Assembly (NCBI GenBank): GCA_009838625.1
Contig: VXRG01000087.1
Span: 1 to 63,698 of the forward strand
Origin: Caldilineaceae bacterium SB0664_bin_27
GTDB taxonomy: Bacteria > Chloroflexota > Anaerolineae > Caldilineales > Caldilineaceae
Length of the DNA: 63,698 nucleotides
Reading direction: 5' to 3'
In this document: piece by piece, positions 36,809 to 47,353 of the stretch
Layout: every line of letters begins with the position of its first letter
Numbering within the stretch: position 1 is the first letter of the stretch
Made by a program: the position numbers and the translations under genes
Notes under the pieces: generated by a model
What the model was told of the DNA's origin: nothing
Database searches by the model: none
Seen by the model: the letters and a program-made list of their open reading frames with translations, nothing else

Positions 36809-37648
36809 ATGACCAATAAGACCATTGAAACACATTCAGTTCACCGAGGAGATCAGAACGAAAAGGATAAACGGCTTGTCAAGGAGCAGAGACTTGGAAG
36901 CCGAGCTGACTCTCCTGAGTCAGGCAGAGTCATCGTCCAGCCCAACGGCGCCGAATTCGCACTTACCGCCGCCGGGATGATCGCGGCTGCCTCGCTGATC
37001 AGCATAGAGATGAGAGGCGTCTTCAATGTCGCTCTTGCGGGCGGTTCCACGCCAGGGCCGGTATACGACCTACTGGCTGAAGACTCCGATATCGACTGGA
37101 AGCGGTGCCGCGTGTTCTGGAGTGACGAACGCTGTGTTCCCCCGGACCACGCCGAGAACAACTATAGAATGGCCCGGGAGCGCTTGCTTGACAGGCTGCC
37201 TGAGCCGCCAGAAGTCGTGTCGCGGATTCCTGGAGAACTTTCGCCGGATCAGGCGGCATGCGCCTACGAGCAGTCCATTCGCGAAAATGTGCCGGCAGGC
37301 GGGACAGGCATACCTCGTTTCGATCTGATTCTGCTGGGAATGGGAGATGACGGCCACACTGCAAGCCTTTTTCCCGGCTCAAGTGCGCTCGACGAAACGG
37401 ACCGGCTTGTGGCGGCGGACTACGTCAGCAAGTTCAACGCACATCGTCTGACCTTCACCTATCCACTTATCAATGCAGGTCGCCACGTCCTCATTTTGGT
37501 CAGCGGCGCATCCAAAGCGGTGACATTGAAGGCTGTACTTGAGGGACCCCATAGGCCAGACGCGCTTCCCGTGCAAGGCGTGCAGCCTGCGTCGGGACAG
37601 TTCAGATGGCTCGTCGACGCTGACGCCGCCCTGAGTATTCGAAAGTAG
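36809..37648 (+). CDS. pgl: 6-phosphogluconolactonase
   Basis: Hydrolyses 6-phosphogluconolactone to 6-phosphogluconate, the step after zwf. The core shows [15 protein letters not shown] and [16 protein letters not shown], then [18 protein letters not shown], all diagnostic. Against the usual 230-250 residues it is 279 long, through an extra hydrophilic charged N-terminus of about 30 residues ([16 protein letters not shown]). AAAGGAATGGG precedes the ATG. The gene for the next enzyme, gnd, is not in the window. Confidence 0.92.
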   Translation: MTNKTIETHSVHRGDQNEKDKRLVKEQRLGSRADSPESGRVIVQPNGAEFALTAAGMIAAASLISIEMRGVFNVALAGGSTPGPVYDLLAEDSDIDWKRCRVFWSDERCVPPDHAENNYRMARERLLDRLPEPPEVVSRIPGELSPDQAACAYEQSIRENVPAGGTGIPRFDLILLGMGDDGHTASLFPGSSALDETDRLVAADYVSKFNAHRLTFTYPLINAGRHVLILVSGASKAVTLKAVLEGPHRPDALPVQGVQPASGQFRWLVDADAALSIRK

Positions 37649-37681
37649 AATCAAGCGCAAACTCTTCAGGAGCACCTCGCT

Positions 37682-40273
37682 GTGAAAATCGTTGGAAATA
37701 TCTCCGTTCATCCACCTCTTCCCCAGGCCATCGGCCGACTGCAGGAACTGGCTTACAATCTGTGGTGGACTTGGAACCCCGATGCGCAGGCCCTCTACGA
37801 GTCAATTGACAAGGAACTGTGGGAGCACGTAAGTGAGAATCCGGTCAGGTTCTTGCGGACCGTGTCGCTGGCGCGTCTGCAGGAAAGGTCTCGAGATTCC
37901 GGTTATCTGAACCACTATCACTCTGTGCTGCAGCGATTCGACGCCTATATGGCGGAGGAGGCCGCCACCTGGTTCAAGCGCAACTTTCCAGGCAGACAGA
38001 ATGAGCTGATCGCCTACTTCAGCGCCGAATTCGGGCTTCACGAAGCGCTGCCCATCTACAGCGGCGGCCTGGGAATCCTCAGCGGCGATCACTGCAAAGA
38101 GGCGAGCGATATGGGCCTGCCATTTGTCGGGGTCGGCTTCCTGTACCCACAGGGCTATTTTACCCAACAGATCAACGCCAAAGGGGGTCAGGAAGCGATT
38201 TACGAGAAGATCGACTTCTCTGAGGTGCCGGCTACCCAGGCCGTGGACCGGGAGGGCAGTCCAGTTGTCGTTCATGTCGACCTCCCTGGTCGAACTGTCT
38301 ACGCAAAAGTATGGAAGATTCAGGTGGGTCGGGTAGTTCTCTACCTGATGGATACGGACGTAGAGCAGAACGCCCAACAGGACAGAGAGCTCAGCGCGAG
38401 GCTTTACGGCGGCGACAGTGAAATGCGAATAAGCCAGGAGTACGTGTTGGGCATCGCAGGCGTGCGTACTTTGAGAGCCCTCGGTTACGAGCCGACGGTC
38501 TGGCATATGAACGAAGGTCACAGCGCGTTCCTCAGCCTTGAGCGTATACGGGAGTTGGTGCAGGGCGGCATGGAGTACGACGCCGCGGCCGAAGTTGTGC
38601 GCGCCGGCAACGTTTTTACAACCCATACGCCCGTGGCCGCCGGCCATGACGCCTTTCCCCTGGAACTGGTCGACAAGTTTTTCTGGCAGTACTGGGGACA
38701 AATGGGAATTGACCGGGAGCGCTTCCTGGCACTGGCCCGACATGAACATGGATGGGGCGCAGAGTTCAGTATGACCGTGCTGGCCTTTCGCTTAAGCGCC
38801 TATCACAACGGAGTGAGCGCGCTGCACGGGCAGGTTTCCAGGCGGATGTGGGGGCATCTTTGGCCGGGCACGCCTGAAGGTCAGGTCCCAATCAGCCACA
38901 TCACCAACGGCGTGCATACGGAATCGTGGCTGGCTCCGGAGAAGCGAGCGCTGTACGGGCGCTATTTCAGCCCGGACTGGCTCGAAGAGGTCGACTGCCC
39001 TGACGCCTGGCGAAAGATAGAGCTTGTTCCTGACGAGGAGATTCGTTCGGCCCACCAGGAATGCAAAGAGAAGCTGGTCGGCTTTCTGCGTTCGCGCCTT
39101 AAGAGTCAACAGTTGCGCCATGGGGAGGGTCACTGGAAGCTTTCCAGAATTGACAACGTGTTTGACCCGGAAGCGCTGACTTTGGGATTCGCGCGCCGTT
39201 TTGCAACGTATAAGCGCGCAACGCTCATTTTTCATGACAAGGAGCGGCTCAGGCGGCTGCTGAACGACCCGCACCGCCCTGTCCAGATCGTCTTTGCAGG
39301 CAAGGCTCACCCGGCCGATGACTATGGCAAGGCGTTGATTGAACGCATTTATCGGTTGAGCCAGGAAAAGGGCTTCTTCGGTAAGATCGCTATCGTCGAG
39401 AACTATGACATAAATGTCGCCCGCCATCTGGTTGGCGGCGTCGACGTCTGGTTGAATACGCCTCGGCGCCCGCTCGAAGCAAGCGGCACGAGCGGCCAAA
39501 AGGCGAGTATCAATGGCGCGCCCAACTTCAGCATTCTCGACGGGTGGTGGCGGGAAGGCTATAACGTCGGGAATGGTTGGGCGATCGGCGAAGAGCGCGA
39601 GTACAAGGATGAAGAGACACAGGACGAGGCTGATGCCCTGAGCCTCTACTCCATTCTGGAAGAGGAGATCGTTCCTGAGTTCTATGATCATCCGGCCGCC
39701 TGGACAGAACGCATGCGAAGGGCGATTAAGTCGTGCGGGCCGCAGTTCAGCATGCGCCGTATGCTGACGGAGTACACCCGATCACTTTATGTCCCGGCGA
39801 TGGACAGCAGCCGAACTTACCGCGTTGACTTCGGAGAGTCGGCGCGCCGACTGTCGGACTGGAAGCAGCACGTGCGGAACGAGTGGCAGACTGTTTTTGT
39901 GGCCGTAGCGGAGCATCCCCCCGCGCAGGCAAAGACGGGCGACCCCATAGAGATCGAGGCCCAGGTCTGGCCGGGTAGGCTGTCGGCCAGTGACATCGCC
40001 GTCGAGCTGGTTACATTTGCCGCTGAGGATGGTGATGAGTCCATGGTCCTGGCCGCCGAACAGCGGCAGCAAGTGGCAATGCAGTCCCATACAATGCAGG
40101 CGGTCCTTTCCAACGATCAGGAGCCGGGCCACGATCCGCATGACAACGGTATCCGCTATAGAGGCGTTTTCGTTCCGGAAGAGACTGGAAAGTACAGTTT
40201 CGGTGTACGAGCGCGACCCCATCACCCTGACCTCATTCACCCACTCGAACTGGGGCTGAGTTCCTGGGCCTAG
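37682..40273 (+). CDS. glgP: Alpha-glucan (glycogen) phosphorylase, short type
   Basis: A GT35 phosphorylase of 863 residues that releases glucose-1-phosphate from glycogen or maltodextrin. It starts at GTG 37682, eight bases after AGGAG. The N-terminal part contains the extra DUF3417-like region of the bacterial short type, then MNEGHSAFLSLERIREL near 281, and the PLP-site stretch EASGTSGQKASINGAPNFSILDGWW near 600. It follows pgl by 33 bases on the same strand. Its product feeds zwf and pgl after phosphoglucomutase acts, giving glycogen entry into the oxidative pentose phosphate pathway. Confidence 0.94.
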   Translation: MKIVGNISVHPPLPQAIGRLQELAYNLWWTWNPDAQALYESIDKELWEHVSENPVRFLRTVSLARLQERSRDSGYLNHYHSVLQRFDAYMAEEAATWFKRNFPGRQNELIAYFSAEFGLHEALPIYSGGLGILSGDHCKEASDMGLPFVGVGFLYPQGYFTQQINAKGGQEAIYEKIDFSEVPATQAVDREGSPVVVHVDLPGRTVYAKVWKIQVGRVVLYLMDTDVEQNAQQDRELSARLYGGDSEMRISQEYVLGIAGVRTLRALGYEPTVWHMNEGHSAFLSLERIRELVQGGMEYDAAAEVVRAGNVFTTHTPVAAGHDAFPLELVDKFFWQYWGQMGIDRERFLALARHEHGWGAEFSMTVLAFRLSAYHNGVSALHGQVSRRMWGHLWPGTPEGQVPISHITNGVHTESWLAPEKRALYGRYFSPDWLEEVDCPDAWRKIELVPDEEIRSAHQECKEKLVGFLRSRLKSQQLRHGEGHWKLSRIDNVFDPEALTLGFARRFATYKRATLIFHDKERLRRLLNDPHRPVQIVFAGKAHPADDYGKALIERIYRLSQEKGFFGKIAIVENYDINVARHLVGGVDVWLNTPRRPLEASGTSGQKASINGAPNFSILDGWWREGYNVGNGWAIGEEREYKDEETQDEADALSLYSILEEEIVPEFYDHPAAWTERMRRAIKSCGPQFSMRRMLTEYTRSLYVPAMDSSRTYRVDFGESARRLSDWKQHVRNEWQTVFVAVAEHPPAQAKTGDPIEIEAQVWPGRLSASDIAVELVTFAAEDGDESMVLAAEQRQQVAMQSHTMQAVLSNDQEPGHDPHDNGIRYRGVFVPEETGKYSFGVRARPHHPDLIHPLELGLSSWA

Positions 40274-40462
40274 CAGGCAACAGGGTACCGACGATGGACC
40301 GCATTACAATTAATGATTCAAAATGAAACCCAAAGTCTGCGCATTTGGAAATGGAAGGCGGTCATTCTGCACACCTGACCTGTAGTCCGCACGAAACGTC
40401 GTTGTTTCAAACTGAACTCACTTGGGTTGTTCAAAAGAGACAAGCAGAGCAAGGAGGCTCCG

Positions 40463-41371
40463 ATGCGAATCATAGTTGCTGGAGGTACAGGACTGATTGG
40501 TTCGGCCCTGGCGGACTCCCTAGCCGGAAGCGGTTGTGAGGTTACAGTTCTGACAAGGTCTCCGGAACGCCATCAGCACTTAGCGTCCGCTGGCGTACTA
40601 CTTCAGGAGTGGGACGGAGAAACGGCGGAGGGCTGGGGCCACCTCGTATCGCAAGTCGATGCAATCGTCAATCTTGCCGGCGCAGGGATTGCCGATGGAC
40701 GCTGGACCACTACACGCAAGGAGCAGATCAGAGAGAGTCGTGTCAGAGCTGGAAATGCCCTGGTAAGCGCAATTCGTGATGCTGACACCGTCCCGAGCGT
40801 GTTAGTTCAGTCGTCTGCCGTCGGGTACTACGGACCAGCCGGCGATCGCACTGTGGACGAGCAGGCTTCGCCCGGAACCGATTTCCTGGCGAGAGTCTGT
40901 GTCGATTGGGAGTCTTCGACCGAGGCGGTTGAGGCAATCGGTGTGCGGCGTGTCGTCATACGAACCGGCGTGGTCCTGAGCGCAAATGGGGGCGCCTTGC
41001 CCAGAATGACGCTGCCTTTCCGCCTGTTTGCCGGCGGCCCACTGGGTAACGGCAAACAGTACTTTCCCTGGATCCACATCGCCGACGAGGTGGCAGCCAT
41101 CCGTTTTCTTCTGGAGAACGAAGAGGCATCCGGCCCATATAACCTCGCGGCTCCAAACCCACCAACAAACAGAGAGTTCGTGCGCGACCTGGGGCGGGTG
41201 ATGGGAAGACCTTCGCTGATGCCGACACCTTCGTTTGCGCTGAAAATGCTCTTCGGCGAGATGTCAACAGTTCTGTTGGATGGTCAGCGGGCTGTTCCAT
41301 CCCGCCTGCAGGAGGCTGGCTACGAGTTCGTTTACCCTGAAGCCGTTGCCGCGCTGCGCGATTTATTGTAA
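40463..41371 (+). CDS. TIGR01777-family NAD-dependent epimerase (YfcH-like)
   Basis: A 302-residue SDR-like protein. It begins [20 protein letters not shown], the family's dinucleotide motif. Other hallmarks are [12 protein letters not shown], the [10 protein letters not shown] box and a C-terminal DUF1731-like domain from about 250. The start is set by AAGGAGG at 40451-40457. Members are thought to act in cell division or thylakoid-like processes in other groups, but the catalytic role here is unknown. Monocistronic, or with the next gene after 103 bases. Confidence 0.88.
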   Translation: MRIIVAGGTGLIGSALADSLAGSGCEVTVLTRSPERHQHLASAGVLLQEWDGETAEGWGHLVSQVDAIVNLAGAGIADGRWTTTRKEQIRESRVRAGNALVSAIRDADTVPSVLVQSSAVGYYGPAGDRTVDEQASPGTDFLARVCVDWESSTEAVEAIGVRRVVIRTGVVLSANGGALPRMTLPFRLFAGGPLGNGKQYFPWIHIADEVAAIRFLLENEEASGPYNLAAPNPPTNREFVRDLGRVMGRPSLMPTPSFALKMLFGEMSTVLLDGQRAVPSRLQEAGYEFVYPEAVAALRDLL

Positions 41372-41474
41372 AATGCGGCAATGCGGAAAGGTGCCTTAGT
41401 AGAGTCAGGATTCATATGCGAACATGCAAAGGCTGTAGGCTTCTCTTATGGACCATTTTTTCAGTTGACTTCGC

Positions 41475-42545
41475 ATGCTGAACCAAAAGGCTGAGGCACG
41501 GGGACAAGTACAAGGTCTACAAGAGAAACAGGCGGAGAGCTCAAAACCCGTGAGTTCCTCCGGTCCCACCTCCTCTTTCGCTCTCTGGGCCAGCGTTGCC
41601 TTCAGCGCACTTTTTACTCTTCTGATATGGGCGCTGAACTATCGCCTGGCCGGCATAGAGCTACTGCCAGACACCGGCTACGCCTGGTACTACTGGAAAC
41701 TACCTGCCCCAACATTCTGGACGCGTGCGACCTCCTGGGGATTCTACCTCGCCCACCAGCTGGCAATCTGGGCGATACTCTACTATGCCCAGTTCGTCCG
41801 CAAACCCCGATATACGAAGGGGTTGCATAGAGTCAATGTCTGGGCCCTGGCTGCCAACGCCTTCTTCATTTTCCTGCACCTGATTCAGACGCACATCTGG
41901 TATGACGGGCTCGCCCAGGACACCTCGGTGTCCAGCAGCCAGGGCGCCGTCATCGTATTGCTCGTGTGGGTGCTGCTGATGGAAAACAACCGGCGCGGCC
42001 AGTTCTTCGGCCGGCCGGTTCCTTTCTCCAAAGAGGTCGTCCGCTTTGCGAGGACCTACCACGGGTACTTTTTCGCCTGGGCTATTGTCTACACCTTCTG
42101 GTTTCATCCGATGGTTTCCACTTCCGGTCACCTTATCGGTTTTTTCTACATGTTCCTGCTTCTGCTTCAGGGCAGTCTCTTCTATACACGCGTCCACACG
42201 AATCGATGGTGGACATTCACCCTTGAGCTGACCGTTCTGGTCCATGGGACTCTTGTCGCCCTCATGCAGGGGAACGGCCTTTGGCCGATGTTTCTTTTTG
42301 GGTTCGCGGGTATCCTCGTCATTACGCAGATGTATGGGCTGGGTTTGTCATTGCCGGTTCGCCTGCTCATATTGGGTGTTTACGTCGGCTCTGCGCTTTT
42401 CGTGTACGGCAATCTGGGCTGGGAAAGGCTCAACGAGGTCGTGCGCATTCCTGTTATTGAATATGGTTCAATGTTTGCCCTGGCAGGTCTGTTCTGGCTC
42501 GGACTGAGGATCGCGAGGACAGTTAAGCAGTTGCGACACGCGTAA
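41475..42545 (+). CDS. Ten-helix integral membrane protein of unknown function
   Basis: A 356-residue protein with a 35-residue polar N-terminus then about 10 transmembrane helices: roughly 33-57, 80-100, 112-134, 150-168, 187-206, 214-236, 240-262, 266-288, 292-312 and 322-342. Several aromatic pairs and a HLIQTHIWYDG loop may be ligand contacts. I do not recognise the family. It precedes menA by 34 bases on the same strand, so an isoprenoid or lipid-related role is a possibility, not a conclusion. Confidence 0.75.
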   Translation: MLNQKAEARGQVQGLQEKQAESSKPVSSSGPTSSFALWASVAFSALFTLLIWALNYRLAGIELLPDTGYAWYYWKLPAPTFWTRATSWGFYLAHQLAIWAILYYAQFVRKPRYTKGLHRVNVWALAANAFFIFLHLIQTHIWYDGLAQDTSVSSSQGAVIVLLVWVLLMENNRRGQFFGRPVPFSKEVVRFARTYHGYFFAWAIVYTFWFHPMVSTSGHLIGFFYMFLLLLQGSLFYTRVHTNRWWTFTLELTVLVHGTLVALMQGNGLWPMFLFGFAGILVITQMYGLGLSLPVRLLILGVYVGSALFVYGNLGWERLNEVVRIPVIEYGSMFALAGLFWLGLRIARTVKQLRHA

Positions 42546-42579
42546 AGGTGTCACGCGATTCCCAATTGCCGTCTTGACC

Positions 42580-43536
42580 ATGAGCGATTCCAGCCCGGGC
42601 CAGAAAGCTAACGAAGAAGCCACCGACTTTCCTACTAGCTTTTCCAGACCTGAGGCTACACTTCACAAATGGCAGATCTGGCTGTTGGCTTCCCGTCCCA
42701 AGACGCTGCCGGCCGCCATCTCTCCGGTGCTGGTTGGGACCGCCCTCGCCTGGGCTGATGGGCTGTTCTCACTTGCGCCGGCGCTGGCCGCTGCGGTCGG
42801 CGCCCTCTTGCTGCAGATTCTCTCAAACTTCGCCAACGACTACTTTGATTTTGAAAAAGGCGTAGATACGCGGGAACGCGTGGGTCCCACGCGCGTCATG
42901 GCGGCCGGTCTCCTTTGTGCTAGGGAGTTGCATCTTGGCATGGCCGTTGTGATCAGTCTGGCGGTCCTAGACGGAATCTACCTGGTCGTGGTTGGAGGCT
43001 GGCCCATACTGGCCGTAGGCGCTGCGTCCATTCTGGCCGCCCTGCTATACACGGGAGGCCCGCTTCCCTTCGGCTATCGCGGGCTGGGCGATCTGTTTGT
43101 CTTCATCTTCTTCGGGCTCACCGCCGTCTGCGGAACTTATTATGTGCAGGCCGGAACACTGTCCCAGGTAATTTTCGTTGCCGCTGCGCCCGTCGGCTTT
43201 CTGATTACCGCCATCCTCGTCGTAAATAATCTGCGCGACATCGAGACCGATGCCAGAGCCGGCAAACGTACGCTCGCAGTACTTATCGGTCACAAAAGTA
43301 CCCGGCGCCAGTATCTTCTATTGCTCGTCCTGGCCTATTCCGCCCCTCTCCTCCTCTCGCTGGGATACGATCTGGGCCCTGCAGTTCTGTTGCCTCTTCT
43401 CAGCCTGCCGCTGGCCTTCCGGAGGGCCTCTTCAGTCTATTCGGCCAAGGGAAAGGCGCTCAATTCCGTATTGGCGGCCACCGCGCAACTGTCTCTGCAG
43501 TTCAGCCTGCTGCTCTCGATAGGAATACTCCTCTGA
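42580..43536 (+). CDS. menA: 1,4-dihydroxy-2-naphthoate polyprenyltransferase
   Basis: An UbiA-family prenyltransferase of 318 residues and about 8-9 helices. The two prenyl-diphosphate motifs are visible: NFANDYFDFEKG near 87 and NNLRDIETDARAGKRT near 210. Together with LASRPKTLPAAISPVLVG at the start these point to MenA, which attaches the isoprenoid tail in menaquinone synthesis. Start ATG 42580 chosen over a TTG six bases earlier. The next gene begins 2 bases after its stop. Confidence 0.9.
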   Translation: MSDSSPGQKANEEATDFPTSFSRPEATLHKWQIWLLASRPKTLPAAISPVLVGTALAWADGLFSLAPALAAAVGALLLQILSNFANDYFDFEKGVDTRERVGPTRVMAAGLLCARELHLGMAVVISLAVLDGIYLVVVGGWPILAVGAASILAALLYTGGPLPFGYRGLGDLFVFIFFGLTAVCGTYYVQAGTLSQVIFVAAAPVGFLITAILVVNNLRDIETDARAGKRTLAVLIGHKSTRRQYLLLLVLAYSAPLLLSLGYDLGPAVLLPLLSLPLAFRRASSVYSAKGKALNSVLAATAQLSLQFSLLLSIGILL

Positions 43537-43538
43537 AA

Positions 43539-45119
43539 ATGCCGGACTTCGACGTAATTTTCGTTGGCGCCGGCCACAACTCACTTGTCTGCGCAGGATA
43601 CCTGGCAAAGGCGGGCTACCGGGTCGGCATGTTTGAAAGCCGTCCCGTTGTCGGAGGCGCGGTAGCCACGCAAGAGATCATCCCCGGCTATCGTTTTGAC
43701 CTGGGCGGCAGTGCACACATCCTGATAAATCACACGCCGATTGTTCAAGAATTGTCCCTGGAACGGTTCGGCCTCGACTATATTGACCTGGATCCCCTTT
43801 TCTTCGCCCCCTTTCCTGATGGAAAACGGGTTTTTGTTTGGAAAGATATCGATCGTACCTGCGACAGCATTGCCGGCATCTCCTTGGAAGACGCCGACAA
43901 CTACCATCGCTTTGTCAACAGTTGGACGCCGATGGCCGAGGCAATGGTGGAGTCATTTCTGCTGGCCCCGACGCCACCAAATGTTGCCAAAACGCTTGTT
44001 TTCCAGAGCAAAGTACATACGGACCTACGGCGCCGTCTTCCTGCCATACTCGGCAGTTACGGCCGGCTACTCCGCCAATCCTTCGTCTCACCCCGCGTGC
44101 AAGCCGTTATCGGCTGGATGGCGGCGCAGTCAGGCCCTCCGCCGCAGGGGCGTGTGAGCGCACCTTTCGCCCTTTGGCAGCCTATGTATCACCATTCCGG
44201 CGTCAAGAGGCCGAGGGGCGGTTCGGGCATGCTGACGCAGGCGCTGGCGCGCATGATTGCGTCGCATGGCGGTACGATTGCGACCGACGCGCCTGTAGAC
44301 AAGATAGTGGTCGAGAATGGAAGAGCAGTTGGGATTCGGACGGAACGAGGCGAGATCTGCACGGCCGGGCGCGCGGTCGTATCAGGCGCCCACATCCATA
44401 CAACGCTCAGGCTTCTGGGTGACCAGGTCCCTGCTGCGCGTGTGGCATCGGCAAAGAGAGCAAGGGTCGGCAACGGGTTCGGAATGATGGTGCGGTTTGC
44501 CATGAGTGAGTTGCCCGACTATGGCGGCGCCGGAGGAATGGATAACGAAACGCCCCGTCCGGAGCACAGGGCCCTGCAGTTTATCTGTCCCGACCTGGAC
44601 TATCTGCAACGGGCCTACCTAGACTATCGTTCCGGTCGACCATCCAAAGACCCGGCGCTAATCGCCATGACGTTTTCCGCCGTCGATCCGTCGCTCGCGC
44701 CGCCGGGTAAACACGTTCTTTTTCTGTGGGGACAGTACTTCCCGTATGAGCTGGCCACAGGGGAGAGCTGGGAGGACATCGGCGACAGGGTGGCTGACCG
44801 GATGCTGGTCAAACTGGCGGACTACGCACCGAATGTGGCTTCGGCCGTCGTCGGCAGGCTCGTACAAACGCCGCTATGGCTCGAAAGGGAGCTGGGACTG
44901 CTGCGAGGGAACGTCATGCATCTTGAAATGTCGGTTAATCAGATGTTTACGTTGAGACCGTCGCTGCGCATGAGCGACTATCGTGGCCCTGCCGAGGGCC
45001 TCTATCTGACGGGAGCCAGTATGCATCCGGGTGGCGGAATCATGGGCGCAGCCGGCAGAAACGCAGCCACAGTTCTGCTCCATGACCTGAGCCGCAAACC
45101 GGGCGTTTTGGGGCGGTAG
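43539..45119 (+). CDS. Phytoene desaturase/CrtI-like FAD-dependent oxidoreductase
   Basis: A 526-residue flavoprotein. The N-terminus has the Rossmann motif [22 protein letters not shown] and the [10 protein letters not shown] box; the C-terminus ends with [24 protein letters not shown], typical of CrtI/CrtO-like and phytoene-dehydrogenase-related proteins. It lies 2 bases after menA, so both are cotranscribed. Many such proteins act on carotenoids, but the lack of CrtB/CrtE nearby leaves the substrate open. Confidence 0.88.
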   Translation: MPDFDVIFVGAGHNSLVCAGYLAKAGYRVGMFESRPVVGGAVATQEIIPGYRFDLGGSAHILINHTPIVQELSLERFGLDYIDLDPLFFAPFPDGKRVFVWKDIDRTCDSIAGISLEDADNYHRFVNSWTPMAEAMVESFLLAPTPPNVAKTLVFQSKVHTDLRRRLPAILGSYGRLLRQSFVSPRVQAVIGWMAAQSGPPPQGRVSAPFALWQPMYHHSGVKRPRGGSGMLTQALARMIASHGGTIATDAPVDKIVVENGRAVGIRTERGEICTAGRAVVSGAHIHTTLRLLGDQVPAARVASAKRARVGNGFGMMVRFAMSELPDYGGAGGMDNETPRPEHRALQFICPDLDYLQRAYLDYRSGRPSKDPALIAMTFSAVDPSLAPPGKHVLFLWGQYFPYELATGESWEDIGDRVADRMLVKLADYAPNVASAVVGRLVQTPLWLERELGLLRGNVMHLEMSVNQMFTLRPSLRMSDYRGPAEGLYLTGASMHPGGGIMGAAGRNAATVLLHDLSRKPGVLGR

Positions 45120-45211
45120 CAGACCGGTATTCCTCTCTTATTTCACCTCTAGCCTTTTTTGCAGGTGTCCAATTCATTGGATTCGTGCGATCGAGGTGAT
45201 AGAATCTGCGC

Positions 45212-45640
45212 ATGGGTTCCCTTCAGACATCCGAATCGCAACGCACGACGATCTTTCGTTATCGCAGCAGCGGCGAGGACGAGGTAGGATATGTTTTCGC
45301 CGAGGAGATTTTCCGCCTGCGCTGGGGAACCGGCGTCGGTATCGGGCGATGTGAACGTGATAGCGACGGATGGCGCGTCTACCGCAAGACCCGATTCGAC
45401 GAAAAGGAATTGGGACGCGTCACGACTGACGGCGTCATCCACAGTCATGGGCTGTTCGAAGGAGGAAGCTTGGGCTGGCTTGAATCGGATGGCACGGTAG
45501 TTCGGGGGGGACTTATTTTTGCCGAGGAGGAAGTTGGTCGCGTAGACGGTCCAGAGTCGTTGACGGCAGCGGCCGCTTTACTCCTGATATTCGTTCCCGA
45601 TGAAGATGAAGCAAATAGAGAGATTGAGCGGCGCGGTTGA
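45212..45640 (+). CDS. Small repeat-containing hypothetical protein
   Basis: A 142-residue protein rich in Gly, Glu and Asp. From about 65 it contains repeating beta-like units such as ELGRVTTDGVIHSHGLFEGG, SLGWLESDGTVVRGG and a closing EEVGRVDGP, each a short strand-turn-strand with GxV and DGxI/V. Similar short repeats form beta-solenoid or bactofilin-like folds, but I do not recognise a family. ATG 45212; AGGTGATAG precedes it. Confidence 0.6.
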   Translation: MGSLQTSESQRTTIFRYRSSGEDEVGYVFAEEIFRLRWGTGVGIGRCERDSDGWRVYRKTRFDEKELGRVTTDGVIHSHGLFEGGSLGWLESDGTVVRGGLIFAEEEVGRVDGPESLTAAAALLLIFVPDEDEANREIERRG

Positions 45641-45706
45641 TATTGTTTAATATGTTTGGATTAGGTTGCTTAGAGGTGTTTGTATTGGCTACGCGAAAGG
45701 CTACAC

Positions 45707-46585
45707 TTGAACACCGTTCAGACTGAACGCCTGACTTTCGGCGTTCGCATTTCAGGAAGCGCCGACGGCGTTCCTCTCCTCCTGCTCCACGGTTCACACG
45801 CGACCAGTCGTTGGTGGGAACCTTTTTTTTCCATCCTCCCGGATTCGATAAGGGCGATTGCGCCTGATCTCAGGGGCTGCGGCCGGAGCGCCCACTCAGA
45901 GGGCGGATACGGAATCGAGGAACAGGCTGAAGATGTGGCCGAGCTAGTCCAGGCCCTCTCATTGTCGGACTTCGACCTCGTAGGCCACGGCAGCGGGGGA
46001 GCCATCGCCATCGAGTACGCACTGCGTCACGGCCAGCAGCTGCACAGCCTGATTCTTGTTGACAGCGTGCCGATCGAAGGAGCACTCACTCCTTTGCAGG
46101 GACTGCAGCTACTTTCGCAGATGCGCGACGACCGCTCTCTCCTGAGCAAGGCACTGTCTGCGCTCTTTCCGACTGCGCCCCCGCCTACGATGACAGATGA
46201 GGAGTTTGACACTTTTTTCGAGCTCCTGGTGGACGACGCTGCCGCCATGGCGCCCGCGGCCTTTACGGCTGTTGCGGAGGCGCTGGGGCGCTGGAACCGT
46301 CAGGAGGAAGCACACAGGCTGACCTTGCCCACACTCCTGTTGCTCGGAACGGAAGACATAGTCGTCGAAAGAGATGCCGCTACTCGTTCCCTTCTTGCCA
46401 TTCCCGGAGCCGCCAATCTCGAGATCCTGAGGGGCATAGGCCACAGTCCCATGATTGAGTCACCCGTCGTCCTGGCCGAAAGAATAATCGAGTTCATTAC
46501 CGAGGACTTCGAGAGCTTTGAGGAAGCTCGGGACTACGCGCAAGAAAGCGCGACAGGCGCCAACGAGTCTGAGGGGAACGAGTGA
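45707..46585 (+). CDS. Alpha/beta hydrolase
   Basis: A 292-residue hydrolase. The oxyanion region reads LLLLHGSHATSRWW, the nucleophile elbow is GHGSGG (serine), and the catalytic histidine is in GIGHSPMIE near the C-terminus; an Asp in LLGTEDIVV fits the third residue. A C-terminal acidic tail of about 30 residues (EEARDYAQESATG) is unusual. I set the start at TTG 45707, seven bases after AAAGG; an earlier TTG at 45680 is possible. Substrate unknown. Confidence 0.85.
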   Translation: MNTVQTERLTFGVRISGSADGVPLLLLHGSHATSRWWEPFFSILPDSIRAIAPDLRGCGRSAHSEGGYGIEEQAEDVAELVQALSLSDFDLVGHGSGGAIAIEYALRHGQQLHSLILVDSVPIEGALTPLQGLQLLSQMRDDRSLLSKALSALFPTAPPPTMTDEEFDTFFELLVDDAAAMAPAAFTAVAEALGRWNRQEEAHRLTLPTLLLLGTEDIVVERDAATRSLLAIPGAANLEILRGIGHSPMIESPVVLAERIIEFITEDFESFEEARDYAQESATGANESEGNE

Positions 46586-46640
46586 GACCGCACCATCCTG
46601 GACGACCAAATTTCAATGGGACCAGTGACAGGGCCGACAC

Positions 46641-47276
46641 ATGAGCAACGGGAATCAGCAGGACCTGCGAGCCCACTGGGACGAGCGCTATCGCAGTGGA
46701 CAGACGCCCTGGGACACCGGCATCACACCGCCCGAGGTACAGGCCTTCTGGAAGGAGCAGCCGCCGCCCGCTACGGGAGAATTTGCCCTCGATATTGGCT
46801 GCGGCACAGGGTTGAATACGCTTTTTCTGGCGGGGCAAGGACTACGAGCCATTGGGTTTGATATGTCCGGGCAGGCGCTCAGCCTGGCAAAGCAGAGGCT
46901 GAATTCCAGCGGCGGCCAAGACCGGCCCAAGCCAGGCGGCGAGGTGTTCTTCGTGCAGGCAGATGTCAGCAGGCTACCGCTGGACAGACTGGGAGCGGCG
47001 TACGCCCTGGACATTGGCTGTCTCCACAGCCTGCCCGACCATCTACGCCCCGCATACGCCGAAGGCGTCCACCGCGGATTGAAGAAAGCGGGCTACTACC
47101 ATCTCTATGTTTTCGACAGGAATGTCTCCGACGAGCCCGGCGCCAAAGGAATGTACGAGGGCGAGGTGGCTGCTCTTTTCAAGGGCAGACTGGAAATCGT
47201 AACGGAGGAAGTTGGCGTCTCTTCTAACGCGGCGTCGAGACCTTCGCGCTGGTTCCTGCTAAAGAAAGACTCATGA
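46641..47276 (+). CDS. Class I SAM-dependent methyltransferase (TPMT/TehB-like)
   Basis: A 211-residue methyltransferase. The start HWDERYRSGQTPWDTG and motif I ALDIGCGTGLNTLFL are typical of the thiopurine methyltransferase-like group. Motif II lies in AYALDIGCLHSLP. Many members methylate small toxic molecules such as selenite or thiols; the exact substrate cannot be told. It follows the hydrolase gene by 55 bases and is probably cotranscribed. Confidence 0.87.
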   Translation: MSNGNQQDLRAHWDERYRSGQTPWDTGITPPEVQAFWKEQPPPATGEFALDIGCGTGLNTLFLAGQGLRAIGFDMSGQALSLAKQRLNSSGGQDRPKPGGEVFFVQADVSRLPLDRLGAAYALDIGCLHSLPDHLRPAYAEGVHRGLKKAGYYHLYVFDRNVSDEPGAKGMYEGEVAALFKGRLEIVTEEVGVSSNAASRPSRWFLLKKDS

Positions 47277-47353
47277 TTTCCGGGCAGGGCTCACCAGCAG
47301 GGCGAGAACTCCAGAGTGTAAAGTTCACCGCCTTCCTCACTTTCACCTACTGA

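Noticed and set aside
37802..39691. Two open frames antisense to glgP
   Set aside because: Both lie opposite a well-supported phosphorylase gene; no recognisable features.
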